From Cycas panzhihuaensis (Eukaryota > Cycadophyta), in the NCBI GenBank assembly GCA_023213395.1, contig CM041465.1, positions 109,003,741 through 109,067,740 of the forward strand: a stretch of DNA of 64,000 nucleotides. Direction: 5' to 3'. A program made the translations under genes and the position numbers. The notes beneath the pieces were generated by a model. The model ran no database searches, was not told where the DNA came from, and worked only from the letters and a program-made list of their open reading frames with translations. The first letter of the stretch is position 1; each line of letters begins with the position of its first letter. Shown here piece by piece: positions 1 through 11,028 of this stretch.

Positions 1-1207
1 CTTAACGCCTCAATGGATAGAGGTGTTGACTTAAAGTCCATGAAGGGGCGTGCCCTTGCCTGGACCATAGGGTCAACGAATGACATAGTGGGTAATGAAC
101 AAGGAGTGGATGGGGGTGGTATACCCATCCCTCCTTGAGGAAATGCCCCCCGCTGGGAAGGGGCTTGGGGGTAGGTGCCTTGGAAGGGTGTCAGGTTCCC
201 TTGTGAAGGCACAACAAATGGAATTATGCTAGATGATGGAAAAGATGGATGCAGAACTGGGTTTTGCCCATATGGGCCACCCGTAGGTGGAGCGACCCCA
301 TATAGGTGTAGCGGATCCACTCCATAAGTTGGGAGATGGCTTCCTCTACCTTGCCCCCAAGGTTGAGAAGTATACCCTGGGGGAACGTAGAAGGAAGCAC
401 TAATGTGTTGGTTTAAGGGTATGTGGGAGTAGGTCCCACATGACTGGTAGCCGAAAGGTTAGTAGGACCAATAAGCCTACTAGGAAAGGTATGTGCCACA
501 TTAGGGGATAGCACATTAGTTTGGCTAGGGACGGGTATGCTAACCTTCAATTGGGGGAAAGACATACCACGGAAAGATCCCAAAATACTAGGACCTCGGT
601 GAGAAACGAAAGGTGCAACATGTGCCCCCACTACATGAATAGGAAAGGAGCGGGACACATGCGTAGGCAGAAAGGGATTGGTTGTCAAAGGAAGAGTAGA
701 TGAGGATGAGGCATGCAGGGGAGGAGCGGAAGAATAAGAGGCACCTCCGTGAAGAGCATCCTCAAACCATCTAGGACGCGGTTGGAAGCCTGCCGCACGA
801 CGACACTCGTTGAGAGCTTCAACTACGTCGACAAGAGGGGTTCCTATATACTTGTAAGAGGTAGTTGGGACCTCGAACGAAGTAGATACCTCGGGACGCT
901 CCTCACAAGAGTCATCGATTGAGTGGTAAATCTCAAGAGGAATGGATCCTTCTACCGCATGGGTAGAGGGATGGGCGTTGAGCGAGTGATGTTGGTCACT
1001 CAAGTAATAAAGGGGGTCATCACCCTCCTGGGTGGACCCCGGAATAGAGGAAGGGAAATCATGGGTTTCCAAAGTTGTAGTGTGGTAGGCCCAATCAGAA
1101 GAGTATCCCTCCATAGTCAAATCAGAATCTGACAAAGAAAGAGGGTGATACTCGGGGTCTTCTAATAATGGAGGTAGACCATGCAAGCGACGAGAAAAGC
1201 GTCGCAT
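1..1207 (-). pseudogene. gag: T1 gag, N-terminal part (truncated by window edge)
   Basis: An open frame of 264 codons starts at the ATG at 1207 (MRRFSRRLHGLPPLLEDPEY) and ends at a stop near 410; homology to T5 continues to base 1 in other frames, so at least one frameshift or stop is present. Gag forms the particle that packages retrotransposon RNA. The N-terminal third is acidic with several W/Y-containing blocks, followed by a Ser/Pro/Thr-rich stretch, and no catalytic motif is expected. The same start motif MRRFSRR occurs in T4, while T5 and T6 have a TGA within the first three codons, so this copy best preserves the gag start. The capsid core seen in T6 (60010-60696) would lie left of the window. 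Plus-strand frames over this interval are shadows. Confidence 0.8.
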
Positions 1208-1359
1208 GCAAGGTCAACCAACAATGTTAGGAAAAGGAAAGGGCGGTAAAGGCACACGCGTTGGGGGCTGCCTAACGAAGAGATCGAAGTAGGTAAAAAA
1301 GGACCACAAAAAGGTAGCAAAACTAATGGAGGAGAGTAGAAACTAGCTCCCCTACTGGT

Positions 1360-1379
1360 AGTCCCTAGTATGGTCGCCA
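1360..1379 (-). other. T1 primer binding site
   Basis: One base inside the LTR end, the minus strand reads TGGCGACCATACTAGGGACT. The TGGCGAC start is what a primer site complementary to a tRNA 3' end looks like and resembles the tRNA-Arg-type site of Tat/Ogre elements as I remember it. It is the least mutated of the four primer sites seen here; T5, T4 and T6 have TAGTGAC, TGGTGAC and TGGTAAC at the same place. Confidence 0.65.
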
Positions 1380-1380
1380 G

Positions 1381-4099
1381 TGGATATGCATCTACAGGAT
1401 AGCTACCTAATTAAATAGGAATGGTAAGAGTGGTTGATAATATGATCGAGAAATGGATCTATAAGTAGGGCAAGCACCATGCAGGACGCCCCGTGCGCCG
1501 GAGCATGAGTTTGGGTCCTGCAAATGGAATATAGCTACCAAAGGGTGATCCCCCACTTTGAACAAGAGGTGAGGAGGCATAGGGTTAGCCTGGGTTGACC
1601 TAAGGGAAGGATCCTCCCACCCTTGGATGGCTGGAAGGGGAAGAAGAGAGACCTTCAAGGCTTTCCCTAGAGCAACGGGAAACAAGGAAGGATAGGCAAG
1701 CATGCAGCCTATGGACGGGCTCACCTTGGTTGTCTAGCTAAGTGGGGAACCAAGGGAACATAGGAGGGATGACCCAAGAAGGTGGGTCAAGGTATGTGCG
1801 GGCAAACTAACCAAACAGACAACAAAGATGAAGGGAAGTTTGCACGGTAAAAAGAAGGGAAAATGTGAGAGGGAAGGTTTCCTAAGACCTTTTCCTACAG
1901 CAAAAGAAGATGGAAGCAATAGAGTAAATAAAATACGAACCAAAGCAAGATTGATTCCCCATTTTATTTCCAATGAGTTAATTACTACTATGTAAAGGAA
2001 ATTCAAAAGGAAAGGGCGGTAAAGTGGAGTGAGAGTGTGTACCTGGGACGGAAGCGTATCGTAATGGTGGCGCTCCCAAGAGGCACCCAAAGCTACTCCA
2101 CAAGGCGCAACTGGCGTGAAGAGTCATGACGGATCAGAATGAGGGGCTTCCTTACCTTCCCCAGAAAAATACTAGAGTACCAAACCAAGGAAAGAAAGGG
2201 ACTAAATACTAGCAATAAATGAAGTATGAAAGTACAACATAAATGGAAGCGCTTACCGGCAAAGGAAGAAAGGGAGAAAGGTCCTTTGCGCTTTCCGAAT
2301 ACCTGCAAGTAAATGACAACCTCCCCCCTTTCCAGAGAAAGGGTACTAACATATAATGGAAAGATCCTAACAATACATGTTTATGCAAAACAAATATAAC
2401 TTAAACACATATATGTTAGTGTCAACACAATGATGATAATATGTAAAGGAGGACAACCAAAGTAAATGGAAAGTAACTCGTAGCCTCAGAGTGGCCCACC
2501 TCCCGCAAAGAACAACCCCAACCTCCCCCGAAAGCCACGAGGCAGTGAGGGTAAGGCTAAGAAAGATGGTTGGAAATAGTAGCAAGAGAGTTGAAAGGAG
2601 CCAAAGAGGACCTACGGCAAGCTGGGGTGCTATGAAGTGCAAACCGGGCTGCCGGGAAAGGAGTTGGGCAAAGGACAAGCAGTAGGGACTTACATGAGTT
2701 GCCCGGACCGAAGTATAAGCCCTCAAGCCAGTGCTGCAACGCGTGACAACGCTTATTTCAGCGACTAAGGAAGGCCCAACAAACCCTTGTTTAAGTACCA
2801 AGGATAGCACAGGGCAAGAGGGAAGGTTTGGGGGGCTAAGAGCCACTTGAGGAGTGTGGAAGGTGGTACAGAATCCACCCAGCTCTCTCCCAAACCCTAT
2901 GCAACCCCTCTTTGCTGCTGCCTTGAGTAACAAACGTAGGCAAGGAGGCACTAATGACAGGAGTAAAGCAGCCTAATACAAAGAGGAAAATAACCTTAAA
3001 AAACCCAAGCAAGAGGACAAGCAAAATAGGGTATTAATTGAACAAGAAAATAACTCAAATCAATGAATACCTGAGAAGAGGAGAGGAGGCTCTTGCCTCA
3101 GTCAAAGGCTGCTAAGGAGAGACTGAGAAATCAGCCCAAAAACTATGGTATAGCAGGTTTGGAGCCCTGCTAATGGAGTTGGAGGAAGAACACCTATACT
3201 TAGAATGCTTGATGGCTGCCTGGGCAAGAATCCACTGAGATCTCTCTAAAGGGGCCCTCTCCAAGGCGTTTGAAGGGCTACAAAGATGTCCTAGCCATAC
3301 CAAAGGAGAGCTAGGTATTGGAGGAGAGGCATAGGTCCTGTAGCAGCAGTAGAGCAGCAGAGAATAACATAGCACAGGGTGGTTTCCTTGAGGAGCAATC
3401 TAAAAAATGAACCCAAGTCCTCAAAAATGAGTTAATGATGACTTAAATACCCAGCCCAAACCCTAAAGCGAGCGATTAGGGCACAGCTAGAGGCGAGTTA
3501 TGTTGTGAGACATGTGGCAGTTTCACAATAAATGCGAAAATGCCACGGTAGATTTAAAAAAAATAAATTAGAACAGTCATCCCACTGCAAAATCTGCGGT
3601 ACCGTGGAATTTGTGGCGGTACCGCGAAATTCATAGCAATATTCGCCCGAAGGCAAAACCTAGCCTGGACAACCAGCCTGGGCTGTGGGCAAATGACAAA
3701 AAAGCTAATGGGGGGCTGAGACATCTACCCGAGGGCAAACAAGCCAACGAACAGGTCCAAAAGAGCAAAAATAGGATTCAAACGATGTGGCAAGTCAACA
3801 AAACAATGATGGGTCATCACACGGGCAGAGGTGGTGCAAGTCAAGTGGATCCTGGAGTAAGGAGGGCAGAATGCGGGAAGTGGAATGGCCATCAGGGTGC
3901 CACACTTGCTGGGAGTGTGCCCCTGCTATAGTCGTCATAGGCTAAATAAGTGTAGACGAAGACAAAATTGTCTACAAGGTTACAAACATGCAAACATGCA
4001 AGCAAACACTTATCAAAAGAAAGCGATGATAAGGTGAGAAACATACCTGCACTTACCTGAGTCGGTAATTCCGTATCCATTCCCGGAAGCCGGGAAACA
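1381..4099 (-). repeat. T1 5' LTR, subfamily a
   Basis: A 2,719-bp LTR bounded on the minus strand by TGTTTCCCGGCTTCCGGGAA at its start (4099) and ATCCA at its end (1381). It aligns along its whole length with the T5 LTRs (36674-39368, 50746-53459) and with the T7 LTR. Inside are a TATA-like box with a telo-box, two GGTACC-centred inverted repeats near 3594-3627, and the AGCCTATGACGAC block near 3930-3945. Long open frames in it, such as 3112-3375, recur because the LTR recurs and show no protein-like features. Confidence 0.9.
3441..3466 (-). promoter_or_regulatory. T1 LTR core promoter: TATTTAA box and telo-box
   Basis: The minus strand reads a telo-box TTAGGGTTT (3458-3466) followed 9 bases on by TATTTAA (3443-3449). 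In plants, telo-boxes often sit in proximal promoters. The same pair occurs at the same relative place in the other LTRs, with TACTTAA in both T5 LTRs and TATAAA-type boxes in subfamily b. The transcription start is inferred to lie 25-35 bases downstream. Confidence 0.5.
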
Positions 4100-4104
4100 C
4101 CATG

Positions 4105-5560
4105 TTTAGCAACGATGGGTCCCATGGCAAGGACCAGGACCTCCCTCACCTGGTTTCCTTCCTTCGTGTTAGTAGGGGACATTGTTCTCGTTCTAGGTTC
4201 CAACCTAGGACCCCTCTTGTCGAAGATTCCAATCACTCTCTCTTGTGATATGTTATCGCACGTGTTGACCATCAGACCTCTGGCTCTTCCCTTCTATCAC
4301 CTCTCAGAAGTGATAGCATCGAGAGTTTTCCTTCTGCCTCTTACGAGAGGCCTTTCCTCAACTCTCCCTTAAAATCCCTTAGGGATGTTGGGCAGCTTGC
4401 AGGTCATCCTGGTCCTATTGCTCCCATTCCATCCTACACCTTGTCCATTCAAAGTAAAGTCATCCATGGGGTGGATTACTTCGAAGACGATGAGGCCTTG
4501 CTGGAGCACTTAGCAGGCTCCATGCCTAACTTACCTTCTGGTCACCATAAGCTTGGCCATCAGAAGGTCCTAGCGATTGGACCCACATTAGCTGACCCAA
4601 TCCCATCCTCCATTCCGTCTCCTCCTGTTGACCTTGCCCCTCTCCATTTCGAGGAGGGGAATGCCATATGTATGGGGGTAACTCAAGACATAGTCGTCAC
4701 CCCAGGCAAGGTCATTAACGTAGGGGCAGAATGTACCCCTGATGAAGTAAGGGAATACTCCCTTTTGTTCCAGGAGTTCTGGAATGTCTTCGCGTGGGAC
4801 TACTTTGACATGAAGGGAATTGACCCCTCCAGTGTCACCCACAACCTCACCACTATTCCTGGCACTCACCCTATGCATCAGAAGTAGCATCCTCTCCATC
4901 CTAAACTCTCGGTCACTATCAAGATGGAGGTTGAGAAACTCTTAGATGCAGGACTTATCACTTCTATCAACTACCCCAAACGGGTGTCAAACATCATCCA
5001 CGTTGCCAAGAAGAATTGGACTATCCAGATATGCATTGATTTTCACGACATTAATAATGCATGTCTCAAAGATAACTTTCCACTCCCCTTTATCGATCAA
5101 ATCATCGATCAAACTGCCAGATTTGAAGTCATGTCCTTGATGGATGACTTCTCCGGTTATAACTAGATACAAATTTCTCCTGAAGACCGTCATAAGACGG
5201 CCTTCACCACTGTGTGGTGTACTTTCACCTACAAGGCGATGCCTTTCGGACTTAAAAATACAGGAGCCACATACCAGAGGGCTGTGCATTTTATTTTCCA
5301 TGACCTCATCAAAAACACATTAGAGGTCTTTATGGACGACATGATGGGTCTCTCGCATACTAGAGCCCATCACCCTTCAGACATGCAGGTCATCTTCAGA
5401 CGATGCCACAAGTATCATGTTATTCTCAACCCGCTTAAATGCATGTTTTCCGTCACTTCTGGCAAATTCCTGGGGTTCCTTGTGTCAAAGCAAGGGATCC
5501 AAATTGATCCAGACAAAGTCAATGCAATCCTTAACATGCCGCCTCCTAGAACACAATGAC
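4105..5560 (+). pseudogene. pol: T2 pol: linker and reverse transcriptase (decayed)
   Basis: This copies retrotransposon RNA into DNA. An acidic, low-complexity linker up to about 4440 matches the stretch between protease and reverse transcriptase in T5. From SKVIHGVDYFEDDEALLEHL the frame runs into the reverse transcriptase: thumb-side MEVEKLLDAGLI, palm LMDDFSGYN, the AMPFGLKN-GATYQRA block and the catalytic FMDD box near 5330-5345. The style (KDNFPLPFIDQIID, GKFLGFLVSKQGIQ) is that of the Tat lineage. In-frame stops occur near 4887, 5166 and 5558; at the first two, T5 has CAG. The upstream protease is missing only because T1 displaced it. Confidence 0.85.
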
Positions 5561-6240
5561 AAACCAAGTCATTTCTAGGTAGGCTCGATTTCCTTAGGCA
5601 TTTTTTAGCAAACTTTGCCATAAACGGCAAACCCGTTATCAACCTATTAAAGAAAGGAGCCCCATTTGTTTGGTCGATTAAGTCCCAACAAGCCTTCGAA
5701 GGACTAAAGGAAGCACTCACCTCTGCTCCAATATGGGCATCTCCTCGCTTTAATAGGCCCTTCATCTTGTACACCTTGGCAACCGATGAATCCTTGGGCG
5801 CAATGCTTGCGTAAGAGGACAATTCGGGAATTGATAGAGCGATTTATTTCGTCAACCGTACCCTCGTGGCTGCCGAGCTTAACTATCCCCCCGCGAGAAG
5901 GAATGTCTCTCCTTGGTCCATGTGACCAAGAAGTTCAGATATTATTTGCTTGGAAACATGACCAAGGTGATTGTCCAATCCGATCCTTTGCACTTCTTAC
6001 TTACTTGATCTGACCTAACTGATAGGACTAGTCATTGGGCCATCCTACTCCAAGAGTTCAACCTTCAAATCATTAATAGGAGGTCGAAGAAGGGAATGAT
6101 AGTGGCAGAGCAACTAGCTAATGCCCCCATTCCCAATACATGCGACATTCCCATTGATAATTCTCTCCCTGATGAGTCTATCCTGACCATCTAGGGCACC
6201 TGTCCTTATCCGCTTACTAATGGTGAGTGGTATGACAACA
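5561..6240 (+). pseudogene. pol: T2 pol: RNase H domain and linker (decayed)
   Basis: Directly after the reverse transcriptase come the connection segment (SFLGRL-FLRHFLANFA, LLKKGAPFVW) and a gypsy-type RNase H starting ATDESLGAMLA and continuing through NRTLVAAELNY. The first catalytic Asp is in ATDES. A stop follows GAMLA (T5 has CAG there) and the frame shifts again after 5880, so the product cannot be whole. This domain degrades the RNA strand during reverse transcription. It is separate from the second, cellular-type RNase H at 11336. Confidence 0.75.
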
Positions 6241-6242
6241 TT

Positions 6243-7472
6243 GTGCGGTATCTCACTCAACAACAATACTGCCCTAAAGCCAACAACAAAGTAAGGTCAC
6301 ACATCCGTGCCACTGCCAGACAATACTTCCTCGTAGATAAAGTGTTGTACAAAAGATCCTTTGATGGGATCCTTTTTCGCTATGTCACTTTGGACGAAGC
6401 GGACCAGATACTCTGTGAATGCCATCGTGGCATTTGTGGGGGCTACTTTGGGGGCCAATCCATGGCCCAAAGGATCCTCCACATGGGCTATTATTGGCCA
6501 TCCCTTTTCAAGGACACCCATGCCTACGCCCTGAGATGTCGACAATGCCAAGAGTATGCCAACATCTCTCACATGCCTTCTGAGGCCCTCTATCCTATCA
6601 TATCTCCATGGCCCTTTGCTCAATGGGGTTTAGACCTCATTGGTGCCATATCACCACCTTCTTCGTCACAGCACAAGTACATCTTAACTACCATGAAGTA
6701 TTTCAAAAAATGTGCGGAGGCAATCCCTCTATCTACTACACCTGGTAAGACGATAGCCACCTTCATCTACTAGCACATCATTTGTCGCTTCAGGATTCCA
6801 GACGTCTTGATCATAGATAATGGAACCCCCTTTTGTAACAAGGAGATGGATGAGCTTTGCGAGAAGTTTAAGATTTCTCATAATACCTCATCTCCTTATT
6901 ACCCTCAAGTAAATGGACAAGTTGAATCATTCAACAAAACCCTTATTAACATTCTAAAGAAAACTGTCATGCAATCTCAAAGAGATTGGCATCTTCAGTT
7001 CCCTTCTGCCCTATAGGCCTATCGTACTTCTATCTGTATGGTTACTGGAATGATACCATTCTCCTTAGTCTACGGAACTGAGGTGGTACTCCCACTGGAA
7101 GTGGAGATCCCCTCTCTATGAGTCTCCCTTAGAGGTCTTATCGATGAGGAGTCTATTCGTCAGGCTCGCCTCTTAGACCTCAAGGCTCTGGATGAGAGAC
7201 GTTTAGTGGCTTACCATGTAAACCTTGCTTTGAAAGCTTGCTCACAAAGGACTTATAACAAACATCTTCGTACCCGTCTTTTATACCCTAGGGACTACAT
7301 CCTCAAGCTAGAATATCTCCATGATCGCCTAACTAAACTTGGGCCCAAATGGATTGGTCCCTCCATCGTTCTCGAGAGCCTCGATAACGATGCTTATAGG
7401 ATTGCCACCTTGAAAGGCCTAGAATTTGAGAAGGCAGTCAATAGAAAATTCCTCAAGAAATTTTATGCATGA
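6243..7472 (+). pseudogene. pol: T2 pol: integrase (decayed, near full length)
   Basis: The integrase inserts the DNA copy into the genome. The N-terminal zinc finger is visible as H-x3-GGYFGG...H...CRQC (about 6420-6550). The catalytic triad D-D-E is at WGLDLIGA, IDNGTPF and GQVESFNK, and the C-terminal domain (LKLEYLHDRLTKLGPKWIGP, AYRIATLKGLEF) ends at the stop at 7470-7472. In-frame stops lie near 6773, 7016 and 7120; at these sites T5 encodes Gln, Trp and Arg, consistent with C-to-T or G-to-A changes. No chromodomain follows, as expected for the Tat lineage. Confidence 0.85.
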
Positions 7473-8244
7473 TCCTCTCAGCGATCCCTTCGCCACGCTC
7501 TGAAATGAGCCTAAACTACCACCCTAAGCTTGTTCGCATTCCCCCTAGCCTTAGATGGAATGGATAGCTTAGGTCCTTATTCTTTTTTGTTCCTTCCGTA
7601 GGACCCTTGTTCCCTCTTTCTTGGGAACCTCACCTCCTTATTTGGGCATCCCCTAATTAGGGTGACTTTTGAGGTATCGTCACTCCCTCCCATCGCTATT
7701 TCCTTTGCATATCCCACTATGCTCCTACGTGGACATGCATGTTACCTTGTCTCTTAGCCTCGCGCATATCCATCACCGCTACTCGTGGTGATCGTGTGCA
7801 TCCCCACTAGAGATATGGTCCTGGATAAAAGGAAATATGTGTCTAGCTCATAATGAATAACACATCACATCCACATCAAAAACAAGCATAACTCTAGCTA
7901 TACGATAGTCAAAACATCACCTACTACATCATCATGCATCCGTGCATACTCACACTTATATACATATACTCTCATATGTACACACCAAGACTAAAACATC
8001 ATAAACATACATATCCATTATGTATCCATTGCAATGTATACCACAAACACCATCTCAAGCATTAAATGGGATACGAATCACCCCGTCTATATACACAAAA
8101 TTAATCCTCAAAACATATAAATAATAGTACATCATCCATGGGAAGCTGATGTCCTTGTAGGGAGGGTACAATCATATCTCTATATGGTGACTCCCTGGAG
8201 GCCCGTGCTTTCCCTCATCACATCCCAACCTACATCATACTCTA
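7473..8244 (+). other. T2 spacer between integrase and antisense gene
   Basis: About 770 bases with no supported gene on either strand. It matches the spacer 43282-43928 of T5 in position. Contents are TA/CA-rich low-complexity tracts (around 7950-8050). It lies between two converging genes (integrase on +, PMD gene on -), so polyadenylation signals for either might be here; I could not pick one out. Confidence 0.5.
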
Positions 8245-10625
8245 CTACTGCCCCTCTCTGGGGGCGTCATCTCCTGGTCGGTGTGATCACTCTCTTGGGG
8301 ACCACATGCCTCCTAGGCTCCTCCGTAACCTCCGGGAGCTCCCTGCCTCGCTCCCCTCATCGCGTGGCCTCCTCGGTGTTGTCGTTGCTGTGTAGGTATG
8401 TGTCCTGCTCTAGCTTGACCTTGACGGCACCTGATCCACCAGCTAATCGTATCGAGCCTGGATATGATTTCTCTTATCCTCTACTCCCTGGAGTCTCTCC
8501 TCCATGCTCTGAAACTTCTCCTCCATCCCTCGGAGATACTCCTCTAGGACTACCATCTGTATCCTACCCTTCGCATCTCTGCCTGATCCTCCCTAAGCCT
8601 CCAGCGCCTGTATGCAACTCTGTAGTGCATCTCGCTTGCTCCAAGTCTCATCCAGCTCTCGTTGCAGCCATCCCCTGAATGCTACGTGCTCCTAGGACTC
8701 TGTAGCCCATATATCCCTCGCCCTCTCTAATGGGGCCAATGATGCCATGTGGGCACTGGCCGATCTGGGCATATCCCCAGCCTGGATAGGTGGTTGCCCC
8801 TCTGTGTACACCTGAGGGAGCATCTCCCTCACCATAGCCTCCACCAACGACCAGATCTCTATGGTACCTACAAACCCAACATGCCATATGTCAGTATATA
8901 TCCATCCACATACTAAACAGAAACCAAATCAAAGTGTATGAGCATCTGGCTATTAAACAATGAGGAAAGTAAGGCCTCACTTCTTTGTGGTGACTCTTAC
9001 ACACGTGCGATGGCCTCTGCCCCTAGCACTCCACCAGCTGCTAGTGCCTCCTCCTCTAGCACCTCCTCTGCAACTGCCTCTACTACTGGAGCCTGCATCC
9101 CTCCCTCTGCTGGTGGAGTTGTCCCCCTAGGTCTCTCCATAATCCTCAATCTTCAAGCTCGTGTCACAGGTCCCCTCATCTCCTCGGTAGTCCCTGATGG
9201 ACCTGCCTCCTCTATAGCTTGCAATGGGCCAGCTCCATCTCCTCCATCACTGCTGTCATCATCTCCGGGGGTAACCCCTACCACTCTTGCCTCCTCGTCA
9301 CTATCCCATCTCATCGCTCGATAGGGATCTGAGGTGTACTCAGTTGTGGTAAGGAGATCTAGTGACATAGCATCCACGGATCTCATGACGTATGTCTGAT
9401 CCTCAACTCCCTTGAACCGGGTCTACTATTTGTGTACCATGGGTGCCCACTCTGATATGGGGTGTGGTCCCCCTAGTGGTGCCACTGCTCCAAAGTGATC
9501 TAAAAACCAGCATTGCAAGAGGGTATTATAAGACAATCCACCTTTATCCGCCATCCTGATAGCGTCTAGCTGAGCGACGAGGTTCGCTGCTATGAGGGTG
9601 GCCCAATCCAATCACTCCCCAGCCTCGTACCTCCATACCGCATTGATCCAGCCACCTGGGTTATCTCTATAGTTCTGTTTCTGGGATATCCGGAACAAAA
9701 GGCATAGTGTGATCAACTTCCTCATACGAGGAATCCCAGACATCACCATACTCTGTAGAGGCACTCACCGTCCCACTTTGTCCACATCCCTAAAAAATAT
9801 AGCCACCTCTTAATGGGCTGCCTCGTTGCTAGGCAATGCTCTTAGCGAGGCTGGTCTCCCTGTCCCTGGCACTCTAAGGATCGTCCAGATATCTTTGGGT
9901 CTCACCGTCATGTCCCCTACTTGGGGCAGATGGAACATGTGTCTCCACTTGTCCCAATGCGACACAATGTCTACTAACAACCTCTGATCCGACATGTACT
10001 GTGGCATCCTTATAACCTTCAGTAGGCCACATCACTCCAGGATCCGCTGATCCTCCCTCATCATCATCTCTGTAAAAATCAACATAGCCATACCAATGTT
10101 CTTGCGGTTCTCTACCGCGGTTACCACCTGCAAAATGCCATCAAACATGTCAATCTATAGCCAACACTTGCTCTCGGCCTCTTAGGGCTCTCCCTCGGCC
10201 TCATTTGGATGAGACTTAGGGACCCTTGGGGCCTCCCTTTCATCTTTCACTCATTCTGCCTTCGCACCGTGCTAAACTTCGCAGTACCGTGGAGTTTAGC
10301 TGGGTCCCGAGGCGATCGGGGCCCCGCGGCAAAGATTGCAGCACCGTGATCTTTACCACAGTGCGAACATCGGCCCCCAAAAGGAAGGGTTCTCAGACCC
10401 AAAAATTCTTTGTGGTGGGACACGGTCGGGCCCACCGGGACTAGGGCTACCTAATGTGCCAGTCCCGCCCCTCTCTGGGTCCAATTCGGACTCTGAGAGG
10501 TTGTTTTTCACCCTTAAGAGGCCCAAAAATTGCATTAAAATTTCATAAAAAGCATCAAAACTCAAATGCGATTTCAGGAGAGGTTTTGGCGATCCACTCA
10601 CTGGATTAGGTCGTGCAGTCATCAT
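8245..10625 (-). pseudogene. T2 antisense gene: plant mobile domain (PMD) protein, three inferred exons
   Basis: Encoded opposite to gag-pol. Inferred exons on the minus strand: exon 1 10602-10625 (ATG plus seven codons, MMTARPNP), donor GTGAGTGG; exon 2 8981-10127 after acceptor TTTTGCAG; exon 3 8245-8867 after acceptor GGGTTTGTAG. Exon 2 begins VVTAVENRKNIGM and carries the PMD signature LLVDIVSHWDKW...FHLPQVGDMTV...I..ILRVPGTGRP, then LLQCWFLDHF, ending in an acidic D/G/S/P-rich tail. Exon 3 is Glu/Arg/Gln-rich and probably helical. In-frame stops mark it as broken (for example after DQRILE and AAH). PMD proteins include MAIN and MAIL1, which act in silencing and genome stability; the domain is also carried by transposons. 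The role here is unknown. Splice sites recur in T3 and T5. Confidence 0.72.
10261..10367 (-). repeat. Cloverleaf inverted repeat in intron 1 of the T2 antisense gene
   Basis: A 107-bp unit closed by TTCGCAC (10261-10267) and GTGCGAA (10361-10367). Inside are two arms: GCTAAACT/AGTTTAGC (10271-10278, 10293-10300) and AAAGAT/ATCTTT (10331-10336, 10349-10354). Between the arms lies a conserved core GGGTCCC...GCGATCGGG. T5 has an element of exactly the same length at the same distance from the intron's 3' end (about 130 bases), with different but paired stem sequences. It could act as DNA cruciform, protein-binding site or folded RNA. Confidence 0.75.
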
Positions 10626-10786
10626 CTCATTCTCCTGGTCACGCTGGCTGCCTCCTCGCTCCGATCCAACAATCAGATCTCTCGCTCCGTGTCCTGGAAG
10701 TGGGGTAGTGCTCCGCTGCGTAAGGAACGAGCTCTGGATTTCGTACGAGAGCTCGTGAAAATGAAATCCTTTTTTGTTTGAGTTTC

Positions 10787-10794
10787 CTTATATA
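10787..10794 (-). promoter_or_regulatory. TATA box of the T2 antisense gene
   Basis: TATATAAG on the minus strand, about 160 bases upstream of the exon 1 ATG. The same octamer lies about 160 bases upstream of exon 1 in T3 (16666-16673) and T5 (40724-40731), always inside a conserved block of G/C-rich sequence. Position and conservation support a promoter independent of the LTR. Confidence 0.6.
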
Positions 10795-11014
10795 AGCAGG
10801 GCCCCCGTTGGGCACTTCCTTCTTTTTCACCTTTGAGGCAGCCTTCGAGACCGTATTTTCGCCCTGGCCAACATTGCTTTCTGGCCCAATTCCTCTTTTC
10901 GTCTCCGTGGTCTCCTTTCGACCCATTTCTCTCGGTGCATTAATGACACCCCAAATGGTTCATTTTTACCGACGCCCCCCTTGTCTCATTTTGCATGTCA
11001 CTCCCGTGTATGCT

Positions 11015-11028
11015 CGAGTTTATACTCG
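11015..11028 (+). promoter_or_regulatory. Conserved palindromic TTTATACT element upstream of the second RNase H
   Basis: CGAGTTTATACTCG lies in the region between the divergently oriented antisense gene and RNase H ORF, about 310 bases before the RNase H ATG. In T3 both arms change together (CAAGTTTATACTTG at 16895-16908), and T5 has it at 40493-40506 with one outer mismatch. It contains a TATA-like core and could be a sense-strand promoter or a regulator site; this is inference. Confidence 0.4.

Larger units (their letters stand above)
1..4099 (-). mobile_element. T1: 5' part of a Tat-type Ty3/gypsy retrotransposon
   Basis: The minus strand holds a full 5' LTR (1381-4099), a primer binding site and the first part of gag; the rest runs off the left edge. 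T1 is the same subfamily as the complete element T5, and the first bases of the window match T5 near 49361. The LTR terminus on the right (minus strand TGTTTCCCGG) abuts coding sequence of T2, so T1 inserted into the pol gene of T2. The five bases right of the LTR (4100-4104, ccatg) are the presumed target duplication, but its partner is outside the window. Confidence 0.88.

Noticed and set aside
521-1132. Three adjacent plus-strand open frames
   Set aside because: They lie wholly over the minus-strand T1 gag and show no conserved composition or motif; they are frame shadows.
1734-2951. Long minus-strand frames in the LTR leader, repeated at 36811-37752 and 50955-51985
   Set aside because: Low-complexity L/S/P-rich readings of pyrimidine-rich LTR sequence, not conserved in frame between copies.
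3112-3375. Open frame recurring at 38388-38648, 52544-52789 and 61502-61726 (CYSLLL...LQDLRLSS...ERAP)
   Set aside because: It recurs because it is inside the subfamily a LTR. The reading shifts between copies, starts differ, and no domain is visible.
4588-4899. Minus-strand frames over T2 pol
   Set aside because: Shadows of the plus-strand reverse transcriptase region.
8648-8887. 79-codon minus-strand frame (MACWVCRYHRDLV...)
   Set aside because: Alternative frame of exon 3; the conserved reading (IEIWSLVEAMVREMLPQ) is in another frame.
10639-10926. 95-codon minus-strand frame upstream of the antisense gene
   Set aside because: It spans the TATA box of the antisense gene and has no counterpart in T3 or T5.
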